Shown here one piece after another: positions 37,964-51,000 of a stretch of DNA of 64,000 nt. The notes beneath the pieces are model-generated. The model worked only from the letters and a program-made list of their open reading frames with translations. It did no database searches and was not told where the DNA came from. The stretch is taken from assembly GCA_947493575.1 (NCBI GenBank), contig CANLRQ010000001.1:1-64000 (forward strand). Direction: 5' to 3'. Source of the DNA: an uncultured Marinomonas sp. GTDB lineage: Bacteria > Pseudomonadota > Gammaproteobacteria > Pseudomonadales > Marinomonadaceae. The position numbers and the translations under genes were made by a program. Position 1 is the stretch's first letter. The number at the start of each line of letters is the position of its first letter.

Positions 37964-38332
37964 TTACAACACTTCTGGTGCAAGAGAAATAATTTTCATG
38001 AATTGCTCAGAGCGCAACTCACGGGTAACTGGGCCAAAGATACGAGTACCAATTGGTTGACCAGACGCATTTAATAGAACCGCTGAGTTTACATCAAAAC
38101 GGATCACGGAGCCATCTGGACGACGAACACCTTTTTTAGTTCTAACAACAACTGCGTTTAGAACTTGCCCTTTTTTAACACGACCACGAGGAATCGCTTC
38201 TTTAACTGTGACTTTAATAATGTCACCGATACCAGCGTAACGACGATGTGAGCCACCCAGTACTTTTATACACTGAACACGCTTTGCACCGCTGTTATCC
38301 GCAATATCAAGCATCGATTCTGTTTGAATCAT
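37964..38332 (-). CDS. rplN: 50S ribosomal protein L14
   Basis: 122 residues, [20 protein letters not shown] ... [20 protein letters not shown]. Forms subunit bridges with 16S rRNA. It is the first gene of the spc operon in E. coli; the 47 bp gap after rpsQ gives no clear promoter here. Confidence 0.99.
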   Translation of the reverse strand: MIQTESMLDIADNSGAKRVQCIKVLGGSHRRYAGIGDIIKVTVKEAIPRGRVKKGQVLNAVVVRTKKGVRRPDGSVIRFDVNSAVLLNASGQPIGTRIFGPVTRELRSEQFMKIISLAPEVL

Positions 38333-38379
38333 TACTGCTCTCCAATCAAATTAGATAACAAGTCTCACGAAAGAGCAGC

Positions 38380-38646
38380 TTAAACAGCAGCTGCTTTATC
38401 AACAACTTGCACTAGTTTCCAAGTTTTAGACTTAGAATAAGGACGTGTTTCCACGATCTTTACTGTGTCACCAATTAGGCATTCGTTGTTTTCATCGTGA
38501 GCGTGTAATTTAGTCGAACGACGGATAAACTTACCATAAAGGGCATGTTTCTCAGTATGCTCAACTAGTACTGTAATGGTTTTATCCATCTTGTCGCTTA
38601 CTACTTTACCAGTAGCAATACGAGCTTTAGTTTCTGCACTTGCCAT
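38380..38646 (-). CDS. rpsQ: 30S ribosomal protein S17
   Basis: 88 residues from [22 protein letters not shown]-fold primary 16S binder. The ATG follows the rpmC stop by one base. An in-frame start seven codons earlier lies inside rpmC and lacks homology. It is the last gene of the S10 operon. Confidence 0.98.
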   Translation of the reverse strand: MASAETKARIATGKVVSDKMDKTITVLVEHTEKHALYGKFIRRSTKLHAHDENNECLIGDTVKIVETRPYSKSKTWKLVQVVDKAAAV

Positions 38647-38647
38647 C

Positions 38648-38839
38648 TTAGTTACCTGCCTTATCATTTAGCACGGTTTTAACACGCGCGATATTGCGGC
38701 GAACTTGAGGAAGCAAATGAGTTTGCGTTAGCTGGCCAGTTGCCTTCTGCATACGCAGAGTGAACTGCTCTTTAAGCAGATCAATCAAAGTTTGCTGCAA
38801 CTCAGTTACAGTCTTTGTTTGTAGTTCTTTTGCTTTCAT
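38648..38839 (-). CDS. rpmC: 50S ribosomal protein L29
   Basis: 63 residues, [20 protein letters not shown], a helical hairpin at the tunnel exit, where it forms part of the docking site for nascent-chain factors with L23. Directly abuts rplP. Confidence 0.98.
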   Translation of the reverse strand: MKAKELQTKTVTELQQTLIDLLKEQFTLRMQKATGQLTQTHLLPQVRRNIARVKTVLNDKAGN

Positions 38840-39253
38840 CTACATCACCGTACGCGTTACGAAAGTTGTGGACAGAGGAAGCTTAGCAGCTGCCAACGCG
38901 AAAGCTTCGCGCGCTAGTTGCTCAGATACACCCTCAACTTCATAAAGCATTTTACCAGGTTGAATTTGTGCAACCCAATATTCTACGTTACCCTTACCTT
39001 TACCCTGACGAACCTCAAGAGGTTTCTGAGTAATAGGCTTATCAGGGAATACACGAATCCAGATTTTACCACCACGTTTAATGTGACGAGTCATTGCACG
39101 ACGCGCCGCCTCAATTTGACGAGCAGTAATACGACCACGCTGAGTCGATTTCAATCCGTATTCACCAAAGCTAACTTGAGAGCCGCGAATAGCAAGGCCA
39201 CGGTTGCGACCTTTCATCATCTTACGGAACTTAGTACGTTTCGGTTGTAACAT
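38840..39253 (-). CDS. rplP: 50S ribosomal protein L16
   Basis: 137 residues, [20 protein letters not shown] ... [20 protein letters not shown]. Organises the A-site tRNA-binding region. The Arg of the PLEVRQGKG loop that is hydroxylated in some bacteria is present. S10 operon. Confidence 0.99.
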   Translation of the reverse strand: MLQPKRTKFRKMMKGRNRGLAIRGSQVSFGEYGLKSTQRGRITARQIEAARRAMTRHIKRGGKIWIRVFPDKPITQKPLEVRQGKGKGNVEYWVAQIQPGKMLYEVEGVSEQLAREAFALAAAKLPLSTTFVTRTVM

Positions 39254-39263
39254 GACTCACCCC

Positions 39264-39944
39264 CTACTTAGACTTCTTCTTTTGTGCACCTTTAGTAGCA
39301 CGCACTTGTTCAATACCGCCCAAGATTTCGCCTTTGAAGATCCACGTTTTTACGCCAATAATACCGTAAGTAGTGTTTGCTTCATAAGTAGCGTAGTCAA
39401 TGTCAGCACGCAGAGTGTGTAGCGGCACACGGCCTTCGCGGTACCATTCAGCTCGAGCGATCTCAGCTCCACCTAAACGACCACTAACCTGAACCTTAAT
39501 TCCTTTAGCGCCAGCACGCATTGCATTTTGTACAGCACGTTTCATAGCACGACGGAACATTACACGACGCTCCAATTGACCCGCAATATTTTGCGCAACC
39601 AATTTAGCATCTAATTCAGGCTTACGAATTTCTTCGATGTTAATATGAACAGGTACACCCATCATATTAGAAATTGCATTACGCAACTTCTCAACATCTT
39701 CGCCTTTCTTACCAATCACAATCCCTGGACGAGCAGTGTGAATAGTAATACGAGCAGTTTGAGCAGGACGTTGAATCTCAATACGAGAAACAGATGCCTG
39801 AACCAATTTTTTCTCCAAGAATTTACGAACTTGAAGATCATTTAATAGCAGCTTGGAGTAGTTCTGATTATTAGCATACCAAGTAGAAGTATGATCTTTA
39901 ACTATTCCTAAGCGTATTCCAGTTGGATGAACCTTCTGACCCAT
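39264..39944 (-). CDS. rpsC: 30S ribosomal protein S3
   Basis: 226 residues: [22 protein letters not shown] domain type II (about 40-110, with [17 protein letters not shown]) and the C-terminal domain ([20 protein letters not shown]). Part of the mRNA entry pore helicase with S4 and S5. S10 operon, 14 bp after rplV. Confidence 0.99.
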   Translation of the reverse strand: MGQKVHPTGIRLGIVKDHTSTWYANNQNYSKLLLNDLQVRKFLEKKLVQASVSRIEIQRPAQTARITIHTARPGIVIGKKGEDVEKLRNAISNMMGVPVHINIEEIRKPELDAKLVAQNIAGQLERRVMFRRAMKRAVQNAMRAGAKGIKVQVSGRLGGAEIARAEWYREGRVPLHTLRADIDYATYEANTTYGIIGVKTWIFKGEILGGIEQVRATKGAQKKKSK

Positions 39945-39958
39945 TGGGTTTCTCCTAA

Positions 39959-40291
39959 TTAGTCAGCGACTTTGACTGTAATATGGCAACTGCGTTTGAA
40001 TACACGATCAGCACGTCCTTTCGCACGTGTCTTAATACGTTTCAGAGTCATAGCCTCATCAACGAAAACCGTAGAAACTCGCAAGTCATCTATATCAGCA
40101 CCATCGTTATGCTCAGCATTTGCAACAGCAGACTCTAGTACTTTCTTGACAATAGCTGCCGCCTTTTTAGGACTGAACGCCAAAATGTTCAGTGCTTCGC
40201 TCACAGACTTACCACGTATTTGATCAGCAACCAAACGGGCTTTCTGTGCAGAGAGGCGAGCACCTTTTAATGAAGCACTTACTTCACTCAT
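39959..40291 (-). CDS. rplV: 50S ribosomal protein L22
   Basis: 110 residues with [18 protein letters not shown] and the extended hairpin loop ([20 protein letters not shown]) that lines the exit tunnel near the macrolide site. No deletion of the kind linked to erythromycin resistance is obvious. S10 operon. Confidence 0.99.
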   Translation of the reverse strand: MSEVSASLKGARLSAQKARLVADQIRGKSVSEALNILAFSPKKAAAIVKKVLESAVANAEHNDGADIDDLRVSTVFVDEAMTLKRIKTRAKGRADRVFKRSCHITVKVAD

Positions 40292-40305
40292 AATAATACC
40301 CCTAG

Positions 40306-40581
40306 TTACCGTTTGGCTTTCTTATCCGCAGAATGTCCGCGATACGTGCGGGTTGGAGCGAACTCACCCAATTTATGACCGACCATGTCTTCAGTTACAA
40401 TAACTGGTACATGCTGGCGACCATTATGGACCGCGATAGTCAACCCTACAAATTCAGGGAAGACAGTAGAACGGCGCGACCAAGTCTTAATTGGACGACG
40501 ATCGTTTTTTTCTACCGCAGCCTCTACCTTTTTCAACAAATGAAGGTCGATGAAAGGACCTTTTTTTAGTGAACGTGGCAC
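40306..40581 (-). CDS. rpsS: 30S ribosomal protein S19
   Basis: 91 residues, [20 protein letters not shown] ... [20 protein letters not shown]; 30S head protein that binds with S13. S10 operon, 16 bp after rplB. Confidence 0.99.
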   Translation of the reverse strand: MPRSLKKGPFIDLHLLKKVEAAVEKNDRRPIKTWSRRSTVFPEFVGLTIAVHNGRQHVPVIVTEDMVGHKLGEFAPTRTYRGHSADKKAKR

Positions 40582-40596
40582 AGTCGTTTCCTCTTA

Positions 40597-41421
40597 TTAC
40601 TTAGTACGACGACGTACAATAAGTTTGTCAGTACGCTTATTACTGCGTGTTTTGTACCCTTTCGTAGGCACACCCCAAGGTGTAACTGGATGACGACCAC
40701 CCTTACTACGACCTTCACCACCACCATGCGGGTGATCAACCGGGTTCATAGCCGCACCACGAACAGTAGGACGGACACCACGCCAGCGATTAGCACCAGC
40801 TTTACCAAGCACGCGCAAGCTGTGCTCAGAGTTAGATACTTCACCCAATGTAGCACGACATTCAGTCAATACTTTACGCATTTCGCCAGAACGTAGGCGA
40901 AGCGTTACATAACGACCTTCACGAGCAACAAGCTGAGCCGATGCACCAGCAGAACGAGCGATTTGCGCTCCTTTACCAGGCTTCAACTCTACACAGTGCA
41001 CAAGACTACCTACAGGAATATTTTGCAAAGGCAAACTATTACCTGGTTTAATAGGTGAATCAGCACCATTAAAAATGACCGCACCAGCTACCATGCCTTT
41101 AGAAGCAATTATGTAGCGACGCTCACCATCAGCATATAAAACTAGTGCAATATTTGCAGAACGGTTTGGATCATATTCCAAACGCTCAACTACCGCTTGA
41201 ATTCCATCTTTGTTACGACGGAAATCCACCATACGATAATGCTGCTTATGACCACCACCTACGTGACGCGTAGTGATGCGTCCGTTGTTATTTCGACCAC
41301 CAGACTTACTCTTCTTATCAAGAAGAGGTGCGTAAGGTGCGCCTTTATGCAACTCATCGTTTACAACTTTAACAACGTGACGACGGCCTGCAGACGTTGG
41401 CTTACATTTTACAACAGCCAT
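40597..41421 (-). CDS. rplB: 50S ribosomal protein L2
   Basis: 274 residues; OB-fold and SH3-like domains and the conserved C-terminal GGAMNP-type loop ([17 protein letters not shown]) with the histidine near the peptidyl-transferase centre. S10 operon, 14 bp after rplW. Confidence 0.99.
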   Translation of the reverse strand: MAVVKCKPTSAGRRHVVKVVNDELHKGAPYAPLLDKKSKSGGRNNNGRITTRHVGGGHKQHYRMVDFRRNKDGIQAVVERLEYDPNRSANIALVLYADGERRYIIASKGMVAGAVIFNGADSPIKPGNSLPLQNIPVGSLVHCVELKPGKGAQIARSAGASAQLVAREGRYVTLRLRSGEMRKVLTECRATLGEVSNSEHSLRVLGKAGANRWRGVRPTVRGAAMNPVDHPHGGGEGRSKGGRHPVTPWGVPTKGYKTRSNKRTDKLIVRRRTK

Positions 41422-41435
41422 TGACCTATCTCCCC

Positions 41436-41732
41436 TTATTCAGCACCTAAGAAATCAATCTCTTGACCTTCAGCTAAACGAACGTACGCTTTTTTAACGT
41501 CATTACGCTTACCTAAGCCACGAGCTGTACGTTTAGTTTTACCCTTTTGATTAAGAGTACGTACATTCTCAACTTTAACTTCAAATAGAGCTTCGATTGC
41601 CTGTTTAATTTCAGGTTTCGTTGCATCACCTACAACACGAAAAACGTATTGACCATTCCCTTCAGCAACAATAGTTGCTTTTTCAGAAATATGTGGACCC
41701 AACAAAACTTTATAAATGCGTTCGCCGATCAT
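41436..41732 (-). CDS. rplW: 50S ribosomal protein L23
   Basis: 98 residues, [18 protein letters not shown] ... [20 protein letters not shown]. Docking site for trigger factor and SRP at the tunnel exit. The start overlaps the rplD stop by 4 nt. Confidence 0.99.
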   Translation of the reverse strand: MIGERIYKVLLGPHISEKATIVAEGNGQYVFRVVGDATKPEIKQAIEALFEVKVENVRTLNQKGKTKRTARGLGKRNDVKKAYVRLAEGQEIDFLGAE

Positions 41733-42334
41733 GCTAGTGACTCCTCAATTTGCTTAAGAGCACCAACAGTCACCAACACTTTGTCGTAAGCAATCAAACT
41801 AACAGGGTCAATAGACGCCGCATCACGCACATCCACGTTAGGAATATTACGAGCTGCTAAGAAAACATTATCTACAAATTCTTGTGTAACAATTAATGCA
41901 TTCTCAATATTTAATTCTGTCATTTTTGCTTTGAAAAGTTTTGTTTTTGGAGCTTCCAAAGACAACTCTTCTACTACAACAAGACGGTCTTGACGGACAA
42001 GTTCAGACCAGATGGTGCGCATTGCTGCACGATACATCTTCTTGTTCACTTTATGCGAGTGATCTTGCGGTTTAGCAGCGAATGTTACACCACCTGAACG
42101 CCAGATTGGACTACGAATAGTACCAGCACGAGCACGACCAGAACCTTTTTGTTTCCAAGGTTTACGTCCGCCACCTGCCACTTCAGAGCGAGTTTTTTGA
42201 GCACGAGTACCTTGACGCGCACCAGCCAGGTAAGATGTAACTACCTGATGAACTAACGCTTCATTATACTCACGAGCAAAGGTACTTTCAGAAACATCAA
42301 TAGTTTCTTCAGACCCAGTAAGATTCAAGTTCAT
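41729..42334 (-). CDS. rplD: 50S ribosomal protein L4
   Basis: 201 residues with the tunnel loop [19 protein letters not shown]. In E. coli L4 represses the S10 operon through its leader by attenuation and translation; whether that applies here is not known. 14 bp after rplC. Confidence 0.99.
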   Translation of the reverse strand: MNLNLTGSEETIDVSESTFAREYNEALVHQVVTSYLAGARQGTRAQKTRSEVAGGGRKPWKQKGSGRARAGTIRSPIWRSGGVTFAAKPQDHSHKVNKKMYRAAMRTIWSELVRQDRLVVVEELSLEAPKTKLFKAKMTELNIENALIVTQEFVDNVFLAARNIPNVDVRDAASIDPVSLIAYDKVLVTVGALKQIEESLA

Positions 42335-42348
42335 TGCCTACCCCTCTC

Positions 42349-42987
42349 TTAGCGAGATTTAACTGCTGTTTGAAGAATGACATCACCATCAATAGCGCCT
42401 GGAACTGCACCTTTAACTAGAATGATGTTACGTTCTGAATCGATACGTACAACTTCTAGAGATTGTGTCGTTACTTGTGCTGCGCCCATGTGACCTGCCA
42501 TCTTTTTGCCTTTCCAAACACGACCAGGTGTTTGACATTGGCCAATAGAACCAGGAGCACGGTGAGACAATGAGTTACCATGCGTCGCATCTTGCATTGA
42601 AAAGTTATGACGCTTAATGGCACCTTGAAAGCCTTTACCTTTAGATTGACCAGTTACATCAACCTTAGTTACAGCTTCGAAATCAGCTACTGTCAGCTCA
42701 TCACCAACACTAATTTCTTTTTCATCACCTGCCAGGCGGAACTCCCACAAACCACGTCCAGCTTCAACATTCGCTTTAGCAAAGTGACCTGCTGCAGCTT
42801 TGTTAACGCGACTCGTACGTCTAGAACCAACAGTAACTTGTATAGCTTTATAGCCATCAGCTTCTGCAGTCTTAACTTGAGTAACACGGTTCGGTTCTAC
42901 CTCGATGACGGTTACTGGCACGGATTGACCATTTTCTGTGAAGACTCTTGTCATTCCGGCTTTACGTCCGACTAATTGAATAGCCAT
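42349..42987 (-). CDS. rplC: 50S ribosomal protein L3
   Basis: 212 residues, [20 protein letters not shown], with the central extension [20 protein letters not shown] that approaches the peptidyl-transferase centre; its glutamine is the usual methylation site of PrmB. It follows rpsJ after a 125 bp gap. Confidence 0.99.
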   Translation of the reverse strand: MAIQLVGRKAGMTRVFTENGQSVPVTVIEVEPNRVTQVKTAEADGYKAIQVTVGSRRTSRVNKAAAGHFAKANVEAGRGLWEFRLAGDEKEISVGDELTVADFEAVTKVDVTGQSKGKGFQGAIKRHNFSMQDATHGNSLSHRAPGSIGQCQTPGRVWKGKKMAGHMGAAQVTTQSLEVVRIDSERNIILVKGAVPGAIDGDVILQTAVKSR

Positions 42988-43112
42988 TTTCTACCTCATT
43001 TGCCAGTTGTGTAAGGGGCTATCACCCGCTACGGCTGATCATTCCAGATCATTCCACTATTGTGCATAAGCCGACTGATACCAGCCGGTTCTCGCACCCC
43101 AAACTTTAGGTA
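42988..43112 (-). other. rpsJ-rplC spacer with tandem decamer
   Basis: A 125 bp non-coding spacer inside the S10 operon. GATCATTCCA is repeated twice in tandem (43037-43056), and on the minus strand CCGGCTGGTATCAGTCGG (about 43076-43093) can fold. No promoter is clear. Confidence 0.4.
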
Positions 43113-43424
43113 TTAACCTAAAGAAATTTGAACTTCCACACCCGCCGCAAGATCCAACTTCATCAAAGCATCAACTGTTTTTTCAGTCGGCTCAACGATG
43201 TCTAGAACACGCTTATGTGTACGAATTTCATATTGATCACGCGCATCTTTGTTTACGTGTGGAGAAACTAGTACTGTATAACGTTCCTTGCGAATAGGAA
43301 GTGGAATAGGACCACGCACTTGCGCACCAGTACGCTTCGCTGTGTCCACAATCTCTTGTGTCGAAGCATCAATCAGACGATGATCAAATGCTTTCAGACG
43401 AATACGGATTTTTTGGCTTTGCAT
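43113..43424 (-). CDS. rpsJ: 30S ribosomal protein S10 (NusE)
   Basis: 103 residues from [17 protein letters not shown], with GGAG correctly spaced. As NusE it also pairs with NusB in rRNA antitermination, acting on boxA elements such as the one in the rrn leader of this window. First gene of the S10 operon. Confidence 0.99.
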   Translation of the reverse strand: MQSQKIRIRLKAFDHRLIDASTQEIVDTAKRTGAQVRGPIPLPIRKERYTVLVSPHVNKDARDQYEIRTHKRVLDIVEPTEKTVDALMKLDLAAGVEVQISLG

Positions 43425-43498
43425 TTCCAACTCCAAATACAATGTTTTGATGACTTAATCATTTTAATTAAGACACCATCCTTTTTTAAGGACGGCGA
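43425..43498 (-). promoter_or_regulatory. S10 operon leader
   Basis: The leader of about 70 nt carries two hairpins on the minus strand: TCCTT/AAGGA (about 43478-43493) and CTTAAT, 7 nt, ATTAAG (about 43455-43473). It is much shorter than the L4-responsive leader of E. coli, so L4 control may differ or be absent. Confidence 0.45.
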
Positions 43499-43527
43499 AT
43501 AATAGCTAGCCACAAACTGGTTGTCAA
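43499..43527 (-). promoter_or_regulatory. S10 operon promoter
   Basis: Minus strand: consensus -35 TTGACA (43522-43527), 17 bp spacer, -10 TATTAT (43499-43504), then TCGCCGTCC. It is the best-matching promoter in the window and lies directly after the tuf terminator. Confidence 0.9.
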
Positions 43528-43560
43528 GTAACCAATCTAAAACTAATGCATTTAACAACA

Positions 43561-43593
43561 AAAAAGGCCGCTTGAAATACAAGCGGCCTTTTT
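43561..43593 (-). terminator. Terminator after tuf (end of str operon)
   Basis: AAGGCCGCTTG and CAAGCGGCCTT pair perfectly around AAATA, with further A and T runs, 30 bp past the tuf stop. Confidence 0.96.
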
Positions 43594-43622
43594 GAAACTA
43601 ACCTAATAATAAATAAAATTTA

Positions 43623-44846
43623 TTATTTAATTACTTTAGCAACAACACCAGCACCAACAGTACGACCACCTTCACGAATCGCAAAACGAAGACCATCGTC
43701 CATTGCGATTGGGTGAATTAGCTCGATTGTCATCTGAATGTTATCACCAGGCATAACCATTTCTACACCTTCAGGCAATGAACAAGCACCAGTCACGTCA
43801 GTTGTACGGAAATAAAACTGTGGACGGTAACCTTTAAAGAATGGCGTATGACGACCACCTTCATCTTTACCCAATACATAAACTTCTGCTTCAAAAGTTG
43901 TATGAGGAGTAATAGAACCTGGCTTAGCCAATACTTGACCACGCTGAACGTCATCACGCTTAGTACCACGTAATAGCACACCACAGTTCTCACCCGCACG
44001 ACCTTCGTCTAGAAGTTTACGGAACATCTCAACACCAGTACAAGTTGTTTTAGTAGTATCAACGATACCAACAATCTCAACTTCTTCACCAACTTTGATG
44101 ATACCGCGCTCAACACGACCAGTTACAACTGTACCACGACCTTGAATAGAGAATACATCTTCAATAGGCATAATGAATGCACCATCGATTGCACGCTCTG
44201 GCTCAGGAATGTAAGAATCTAATGTTTCTACAAGAGTCTTAACAGCAGTAGTACCCATGCCGTTTTCATCTTCACCATTCAACGCCATCAAAGCAGAACC
44301 AGGAATGATTGGAGTATCATCACCAGGGAAGTCATACTCAGATAATAGATCACGAAGCTCCATCTCAACAAGCTCAACCATTTCAGCGTATTCTTCAGAA
44401 TCCGCACCACCACAGTCTTCTGCCAATAAATCAGCTTTATTCAAGAAAACTACGATGTATGGAACACCTACTTGACGAGAAAGAAGGATGTGCTCACGAG
44501 TTTGTGGCATAGGACCATCAGTCGCACCACATACAAGAATAGCGCCATCCATTTGAGCAGCACCTGTGATCATGTTTTTAACATAATCGGCGTGTCCTGG
44601 ACAATCTACGTGAGCATAATGACGATCAGTAGAATCATACTCTACGTGAGAAGTAGAAATTGTGATACCACGTTCACGCTCTTCTGGAGCGTTATCGATA
44701 CCATCAAATGCAACAGCTTCGCCACCAAAAACTTCTGCACATACACGAGTAAGAGCAGCTGTTAATGTAGTTTTACCGTGGTCAACGTGACCGATAGTAC
44801 CAACGTTTACGTGTGGTTTATTACGTTCGAATTTAGCCTTTGCCAT
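43623..44846 (-). CDS. tuf: Elongation factor Tu
   Basis: 407-residue GTPase delivering aminoacyl-tRNA. G1 [15 protein letters not shown]3 [11 protein letters not shown] and G4 NKAD are intact, and domains 2 and 3 are complete. It is 10-13 residues longer than the E. coli and Pseudomonas proteins; the extra residues lie after NKADLLAED ([11 protein letters not shown], about 142-156) in the G domain. It is the last gene of the str operon, 36 bp after fusA, and the only tuf in the window: the usual second copy next to tRNA-Thr is missing. Confidence 0.99.
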   Translation of the reverse strand: MAKAKFERNKPHVNVGTIGHVDHGKTTLTAALTRVCAEVFGGEAVAFDGIDNAPEERERGITISTSHVEYDSTDRHYAHVDCPGHADYVKNMITGAAQMDGAILVCGATDGPMPQTREHILLSRQVGVPYIVVFLNKADLLAEDCGGADSEEYAEMVELVEMELRDLLSEYDFPGDDTPIIPGSALMALNGEDENGMGTTAVKTLVETLDSYIPEPERAIDGAFIMPIEDVFSIQGRGTVVTGRVERGIIKVGEEVEIVGIVDTTKTTCTGVEMFRKLLDEGRAGENCGVLLRGTKRDDVQRGQVLAKPGSITPHTTFEAEVYVLGKDEGGRHTPFFKGYRPQFYFRTTDVTGACSLPEGVEMVMPGDNIQMTIELIHPIAMDDGLRFAIREGGRTVGAGVVAKVIK

Positions 44847-44882
44847 GATACATACACCTTAATGAATTAGTAAGTATGATGA

Positions 44883-46976
44883 TTAATATTCATATTTGAT
44901 AATCGCATCTGCCACACTAGCCGGTGCTTCAGCGTATTTTTCAAATTCCATTGCATAACTTGCTCGCCCTTGCGACATGCTACGCACATCAGTTGCATAG
45001 CCGAACATTTCGCCTAGAGGCACCTCAGCTCGGATTATTTTCCCTGATGGGGAATCTTCCATTCCCTGAACAATACCACGACGACGATTCAAGTCTCCCA
45101 TCACATCACCCATGTATTCCTCAGGAGTAACAACTTCTACTTTCATAACCGGCTCTAAAAGGCAGGCATCAGCATCTGCTGCCCCCTTTCTCAAGCCTTG
45201 AGAAGCTGCAATTTTAAAGGCCATTTCACTAGAGTCAACATCATGGAATGAACCATCAAACAGCACAACCTTCAGCCCCAATAAAGGATAACCTCCAATC
45301 ACACCATTCTTCATTTGCTCTTCAACGCCTTTTTGTACTGCGGGGATGTATTCCTTCGGAATAACTCCACCAACAATCTCGTTCACAAATTCTAACCCCT
45401 CACCATCAGTTGGGATTAGCTTCATAACAACGTGACCGTATTGACCTTTACCACCTGACTGGCGAACAAACTTATGATTAACCTCGACTTCTTTACGAAT
45501 TTTTTCACGATAAGATACTTGAGGGTTACCAATATTCGCCTCAACTTTAAATTCTCGCTTCATTCGATCCACAAGGATATCTAAATGCAGTTCACCCATC
45601 CCAGATATAATGGTTTGACCTGTTTCTGCATGAGTCTCCACACGAAAAGACGGGTCTTCTTGAGCTAACTTGCCCAATGCAACCGCCATTTTATCGTGAT
45701 CAGCTTGAGACTTAGGCTCTACCGCAACAGAAATTACCGGTTCAGGAAACTCCATACGCTCCAAAACCACAACATGATCTGGATGACACAAAGTATCACC
45801 AGTTGTCACATTCTTCATACCTATTGCAGCAGCAATATCACCTGCACGCACTTCTTTTATCTCTTCTCGATCATTCGCGTGCATTTGAACCATACGCCCA
45901 ATACGCTCTCGCTTAGATTTTATAGAGTTATAAACAGCATCACCAGACGACAACACACCTGAATAAACACGAACAAAGGTTAAGGTACCAACAAATGGAT
46001 CAGTTGCAATTTTGAATGCCAGAGCAGAAAAAGGAGCATCATCATCTGCTTCGCGATGAACAGGAGTCTCACCGTCTTCCAACAATCCATCAATAGCTTT
46101 CACCTCTAAGGGCGAAGGCATATATTCAACAACCGCATCCAAGACAGCTTGAACACCTTTATTCTTAAATGCTGAGCCGCAAGAAACCAAAACAATCTCA
46201 TTGGAAAGAGTGCGAGCCCGAAGCCCTGTTTTAATTTCTTCGACAGATAACTCACCCTCTTCTAGGTACTTATCCATCAACTCATCATTGGCTTCGGCCG
46301 CAGCCTCAACCATTTTTTCACGCCATTCATTAGCATCATCTAGCAAATCAGCAGGAATATCCTCATAAACAAAGGTCATACCTTGATCTTCTTCATTCCA
46401 TCGAATTGCCTTCATTAACACTAAATCAACTACACCCTGAAAGCCTTCTTCAGAGCCTATATTGATATGGATAGGGACTGGATTTGCGCCTAAACGACTT
46501 TCCAACTGGTCTACGACCATAAAAAAATCGGCGCCAGTTCTATCCATTTTATTAACAAAAACCATGCGTGGAACTTCGTACTTATTAGCTTGACGCCAAA
46601 CAGTTTCAGTTTGAGGCTGAACCCCCGAAGAACCACACAAGACAACAACCGCACCATCAAGCACCCGCAAAGAACGCTCTACCTCAATCGTGAAGTCAAC
46701 ATGCCCCGGAGTATCAATAATATTAATACGGTGTTGTTCAAACTGATTACTCATACCACTCCAGAAGCATGTTGTTGCCGCTGAAGTTATGGTAATGCCA
46801 CGCTCTTGCTCTTGCTCCATCCAATCCATTGTTGCCGCGCCATCATGCACTTCACCAATTTTGTGAGATAGACCAGTATAAAACAGAACGCGCTCAGTCG
46901 TTGTTGTTTTGCCAGCATCCACGTGCGCACAAATACCAATATTTCGATACAGATTGATAGGTGTTTTACGTGCCAC
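44883..46976 (-). CDS. fusA: Elongation factor G
   Basis: 697-residue translocase GTPase: G1 [16 protein letters not shown]2 [11 protein letters not shown]3 [17 protein letters not shown]4 [10 protein letters not shown], and domain IV/V motifs SYREKIRK and [13 protein letters not shown]. It is the classical EF-G1 type, needed for translocation and recycling. 18 bp after rpsG in the str operon. Mutations causing fusidic acid resistance cannot be judged by eye. Confidence 0.99.
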   Translation of the reverse strand: MARKTPINLYRNIGICAHVDAGKTTTTERVLFYTGLSHKIGEVHDGAATMDWMEQEQERGITITSAATTCFWSGMSNQFEQHRINIIDTPGHVDFTIEVERSLRVLDGAVVVLCGSSGVQPQTETVWRQANKYEVPRMVFVNKMDRTGADFFMVVDQLESRLGANPVPIHINIGSEEGFQGVVDLVLMKAIRWNEEDQGMTFVYEDIPADLLDDANEWREKMVEAAAEANDELMDKYLEEGELSVEEIKTGLRARTLSNEIVLVSCGSAFKNKGVQAVLDAVVEYMPSPLEVKAIDGLLEDGETPVHREADDDAPFSALAFKIATDPFVGTLTFVRVYSGVLSSGDAVYNSIKSKRERIGRMVQMHANDREEIKEVRAGDIAAAIGMKNVTTGDTLCHPDHVVVLERMEFPEPVISVAVEPKSQADHDKMAVALGKLAQEDPSFRVETHAETGQTIISGMGELHLDILVDRMKREFKVEANIGNPQVSYREKIRKEVEVNHKFVRQSGGKGQYGHVVMKLIPTDGEGLEFVNEIVGGVIPKEYIPAVQKGVEEQMKNGVIGGYPLLGLKVVLFDGSFHDVDSSEMAFKIAASQGLRKGAADADACLLEPVMKVEVVTPEEYMGDVMGDLNRRRGIVQGMEDSPSGKIIRAEVPLGEMFGYATDVRSMSQGRASYAMEFEKYAEAPASVADAIIKYEY

Positions 46977-46994
46977 GATATACTCTCCGATCGC

Positions 46995-47468
46995 TTAGAA
47001 ACGGTAGTGTGAGAATGCTTTGTTTGCTTCAGCCATGCGATGAACGTCTTCACGCTTCTTCACTGCAGAGCCTTTATTTTCAGCAGCATCTGCAATTTCG
47101 CCAGCTAAACGCAAAGCCATTGATTTTTCACCACGCTTACGTGATGCATCAACCAACCAACGCATAGCCAATGCAGCACGACGCGCAGGGCGCACCTCTA
47201 CAGGAACTTGGTACGTTGCACCACCAACACGGCGAGATTTAACCTCAACCATAGGCTGGATAGCTTCTAATGCTTTTTCAAAAATAGCCATTGGCTCTTC
47301 TGTTTTAGCGCGCTCAGAAACTTTTTCTAAGGCAGTATAAACAATAGTTTCAGCTATTGATTTCTTGCCGCTAACCATTACATGGTTAATAAATTTAGCG
47401 AGAACTTGACTTCCGTGCTTAGGATCTGGAAGTACTTCACGCTTAGCGACAACGCGTCTTCTAGGCAT
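46995..47468 (-). CDS. rpsG: 30S ribosomal protein S7
   Basis: 157 residues from [20 protein letters not shown], with AAGGAT upstream; an earlier in-frame start adds 11 unconserved residues. Initiates 30S head assembly; in E. coli S7 is the str operon repressor acting at the rpsL-rpsG junction. That junction is about 100 bp here, long enough for such a site. Confidence 0.98.
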   Translation of the reverse strand: MPRRRVVAKREVLPDPKHGSQVLAKFINHVMVSGKKSIAETIVYTALEKVSERAKTEEPMAIFEKALEAIQPMVEVKSRRVGGATYQVPVEVRPARRAALAMRWLVDASRKRGEKSMALRLAGEIADAAENKGSAVKKREDVHRMAEANKAFSHYRF

Positions 47469-47569
47469 ATCTATATCCTTCTTCAGGTTAGCCCAAGACA
47501 AGAGAATCTTGCTTGGCCTTACTCAAATTAATTTTTTCTAAACGGTCTATTAAGGAACTTAAGTAATTA

Positions 47570-48030
<461 letters not shown>

Positions 48031-48079
48031 TAGGGAGAGACTAAAAAATCGCCCCCTATGACAATTAACAACGAAAAAA

Positions 48080-51000
48080 CTAGTCTTTTAGCGCTGCACT
48101 CAATGCTTCTTCAACATCTGAGGCACTCACTGTCGAACTACCTTCTTTCGCCGTGGCCGCAAGCTCTTTCTTACGCTTGCGTTCATTGTGGTACGCCAAA
48201 CCTGTTCCAGCAGGAATAAGTCGACCTACAACAACGTTTTCTTTCAAGCCTCTCAAGTAATCTTTCTTACCTGTTACAGCACCTTCTGTTAAGACTCGAG
48301 TCGTCTCTTGGAAGGAAGCAGCAGAGATAAATGACTCTGTTGCCAAAGAGGCTTTTGTAATACCTAATAGAACTCGCTCATATTTAGCAGGGAATTTAGA
48401 CTCAGCTTCCGCCGACTCATTTGCCTCAAGCACCTGAGTTAACTCAACTTGGTCACCCTGTATAAGAGCAGTATCACCAGATTCTACAATATCTACCTTA
48501 CGCAGCATCTGATTAACAATAACTTCTATATGTTTATCATTAATCACAACACCTTGTAGGCGATAGACTTCTTGAATTTCTAAAGCAATATAATCTGATA
48601 GAGCCTCAACACCTTGTAGACGAAGAATATCATGCGGATTTAATGGACCATCAGCAATGATCTCACCACGCGACACCTCTTCACCATCAAATATATTAAT
48701 TTGACGCCACTTCGGAATCAAAGTTTCAATTGGATCAGAGCCATCTTGAGGAATGATAATCAGCCTAATTTTGCCTTTAGTTTCTTTACCGAAACTAACC
48801 ACACCTGTCGCTTCTGCCATAATAGCAGGATCTTTAGGGCGTCGAGCCTCAAATAGATCAGCTACTCGTGGCAAACCACCCGTGATATCTTTGTTTCCAA
48901 TAGATTCTTGAGGAATACGCGCAAGTACTTCACCAGATTTAATCGCAGCCCCATGATCCAAGCTCAAAAGAGCCTTTTCAGGAAGCATATACTGTACAGG
49001 AGACTCTGTACCAGGAATCAAAACAGGATTACCTTCAGCATCAACCACCGCAATCATTGGACGCAAATCTTTACCTGCAGCAGGACGTTCTCTTAATTCC
49101 AATATCTCTATCGTAGTCAGACCTGTCATTTCATCTGATTGACGACGAATCGTTACACCTTCCTGCATGCCGCTAAACTCTAGGCGACCTTCCATTTCTG
49201 ATACAATTGGGTGAGTATGAGGGTCCCAGTTCGCTATAACTTGCCCTGCAACAACTTCGTCACCTTCCTTCACAGTCAATACCGCACCGTAAGGTAACTT
49301 ATAACGCTCTTTTTCACGACCAGCTTCATCAGCAATCGCCAATTCAGACGAACGAGACGCAACGACAAGATGACCTTCCCCACGAGGAATAATCTTCATT
49401 TTATGGAAGCGTACTGTACCACCGCTCTTAACTTGCACACTATCAACAGCAGATGCTCGAGAAGCGGCACCACCAATGTGGAAAGTACGCATCGTTAACT
49501 GTGTACCTGGCTCACCAATTGACTGAGCAGCAACTACACCGATAGCTTCACCGATGTTAACCAAGTGTCCACGCGCCAAGTCACGCCCATAACACTTAGC
49601 ACAAACACCATGCTTAGTTTCACAAGTAATAACAGAGCGTACTAGCATCTCATCTACACCAGCAGACTCAATCGTACGAACATTATGCTCATCAATTAGT
49701 GTGCCAGCCGGCAATACAAGATTCCCTTTAGAATCAAGAACATCTAAAGATGTCGTACGACCAAGAACTCGCTGACCTAAAGGAACAACAACGTCCCCAC
49801 CTTCAATCATTGCACTTACTGTCAACCCATTTTGAGACCCACAATCAACTTGAGTCACAACTAGATCTTGTGCAACATCAACTAGGCGACGCGTCAAATA
49901 TCCAGAGTTAGCAGTTTTCAATGCTGTATCGGCCAAACCTTTACGAGCACCATGAGTAGAGGTAAAGTACTGTAATACAGATAAACCTTCACGGAAGTTG
50001 GCTGTGATCGGTGTTTCAATGATAGAACCATCTGGTTTTGCCATTAGACCACGCATACCGCCCAACTGACGCATCTGAGCAACACTACCCCTAGCCCCAG
50101 AATCGGCCATCATATAAACAGAATTAAAAGATTGCTGTTCAACCTTATCACCTTTCCTGTTTACAACCGTTTCTTTTGCTAAGTTTTGCATCATAGCTTC
50201 AGTAACTTTCTCATTGGTACGAGACCATAAGTCGATTACTTTATTGTATTTTTCACCTTGCGTTACCAAACCATCTGCATACTGATATTCAATTTCTTTA
50301 ACTTCAGTTTCAGCCTGATCAATAATGCCAGCCTTCTCCGGTGGAATAACAAAGTCATCAACACCAACAGACGAGCCTGATTCAGTCGCATACTGGAAAC
50401 CTGTATACATCAACTGATCAGCAAATACACATGACTCTTTCAAACCTACTTTACGGTAACATTCGTTAATTAAGTTTGAGATAGCTTTCTTCTTCATTGT
50501 TTGGTTAACAACAGAGAATGGGAGACCTTCTGGAACAATATCAAATAATAGAGCACGACCAACCGTAGTATCAGCAACAAATGTAGAAGGAACTTTTTCA
50601 CCTTCTAGTGTTGTATCAACTTGATTAACTCGAACCTTACAAGTTGCATGCAACTCTACCTGACCAGCACCATATGCACGATGCACCTCTTTAATATCTG
50701 AGAACATCATACCTTCGCCACGAGCATTAATACGCTCACGAGTCATATAATAAAGACCCAATACAACGTCCTGAGAAGGAACTATGATTGGCTCTCCATT
50801 AGCAGGAGAAAGAATATTGTTGGTAGACATCATCAACGCACGCGCTTCCAATTGAGCTTCAATTGTCAGAGGTACGTGAACCGCCATTTGGTCCCCATCA
50901 AAATCGGCATTGTATGCAGCACAAACCAATGGATGCAGTTGAATTGCTTTACCTTCAATCAACATTGGTTCAAATGCTTGGATACCCAGACGGTGAAGAG

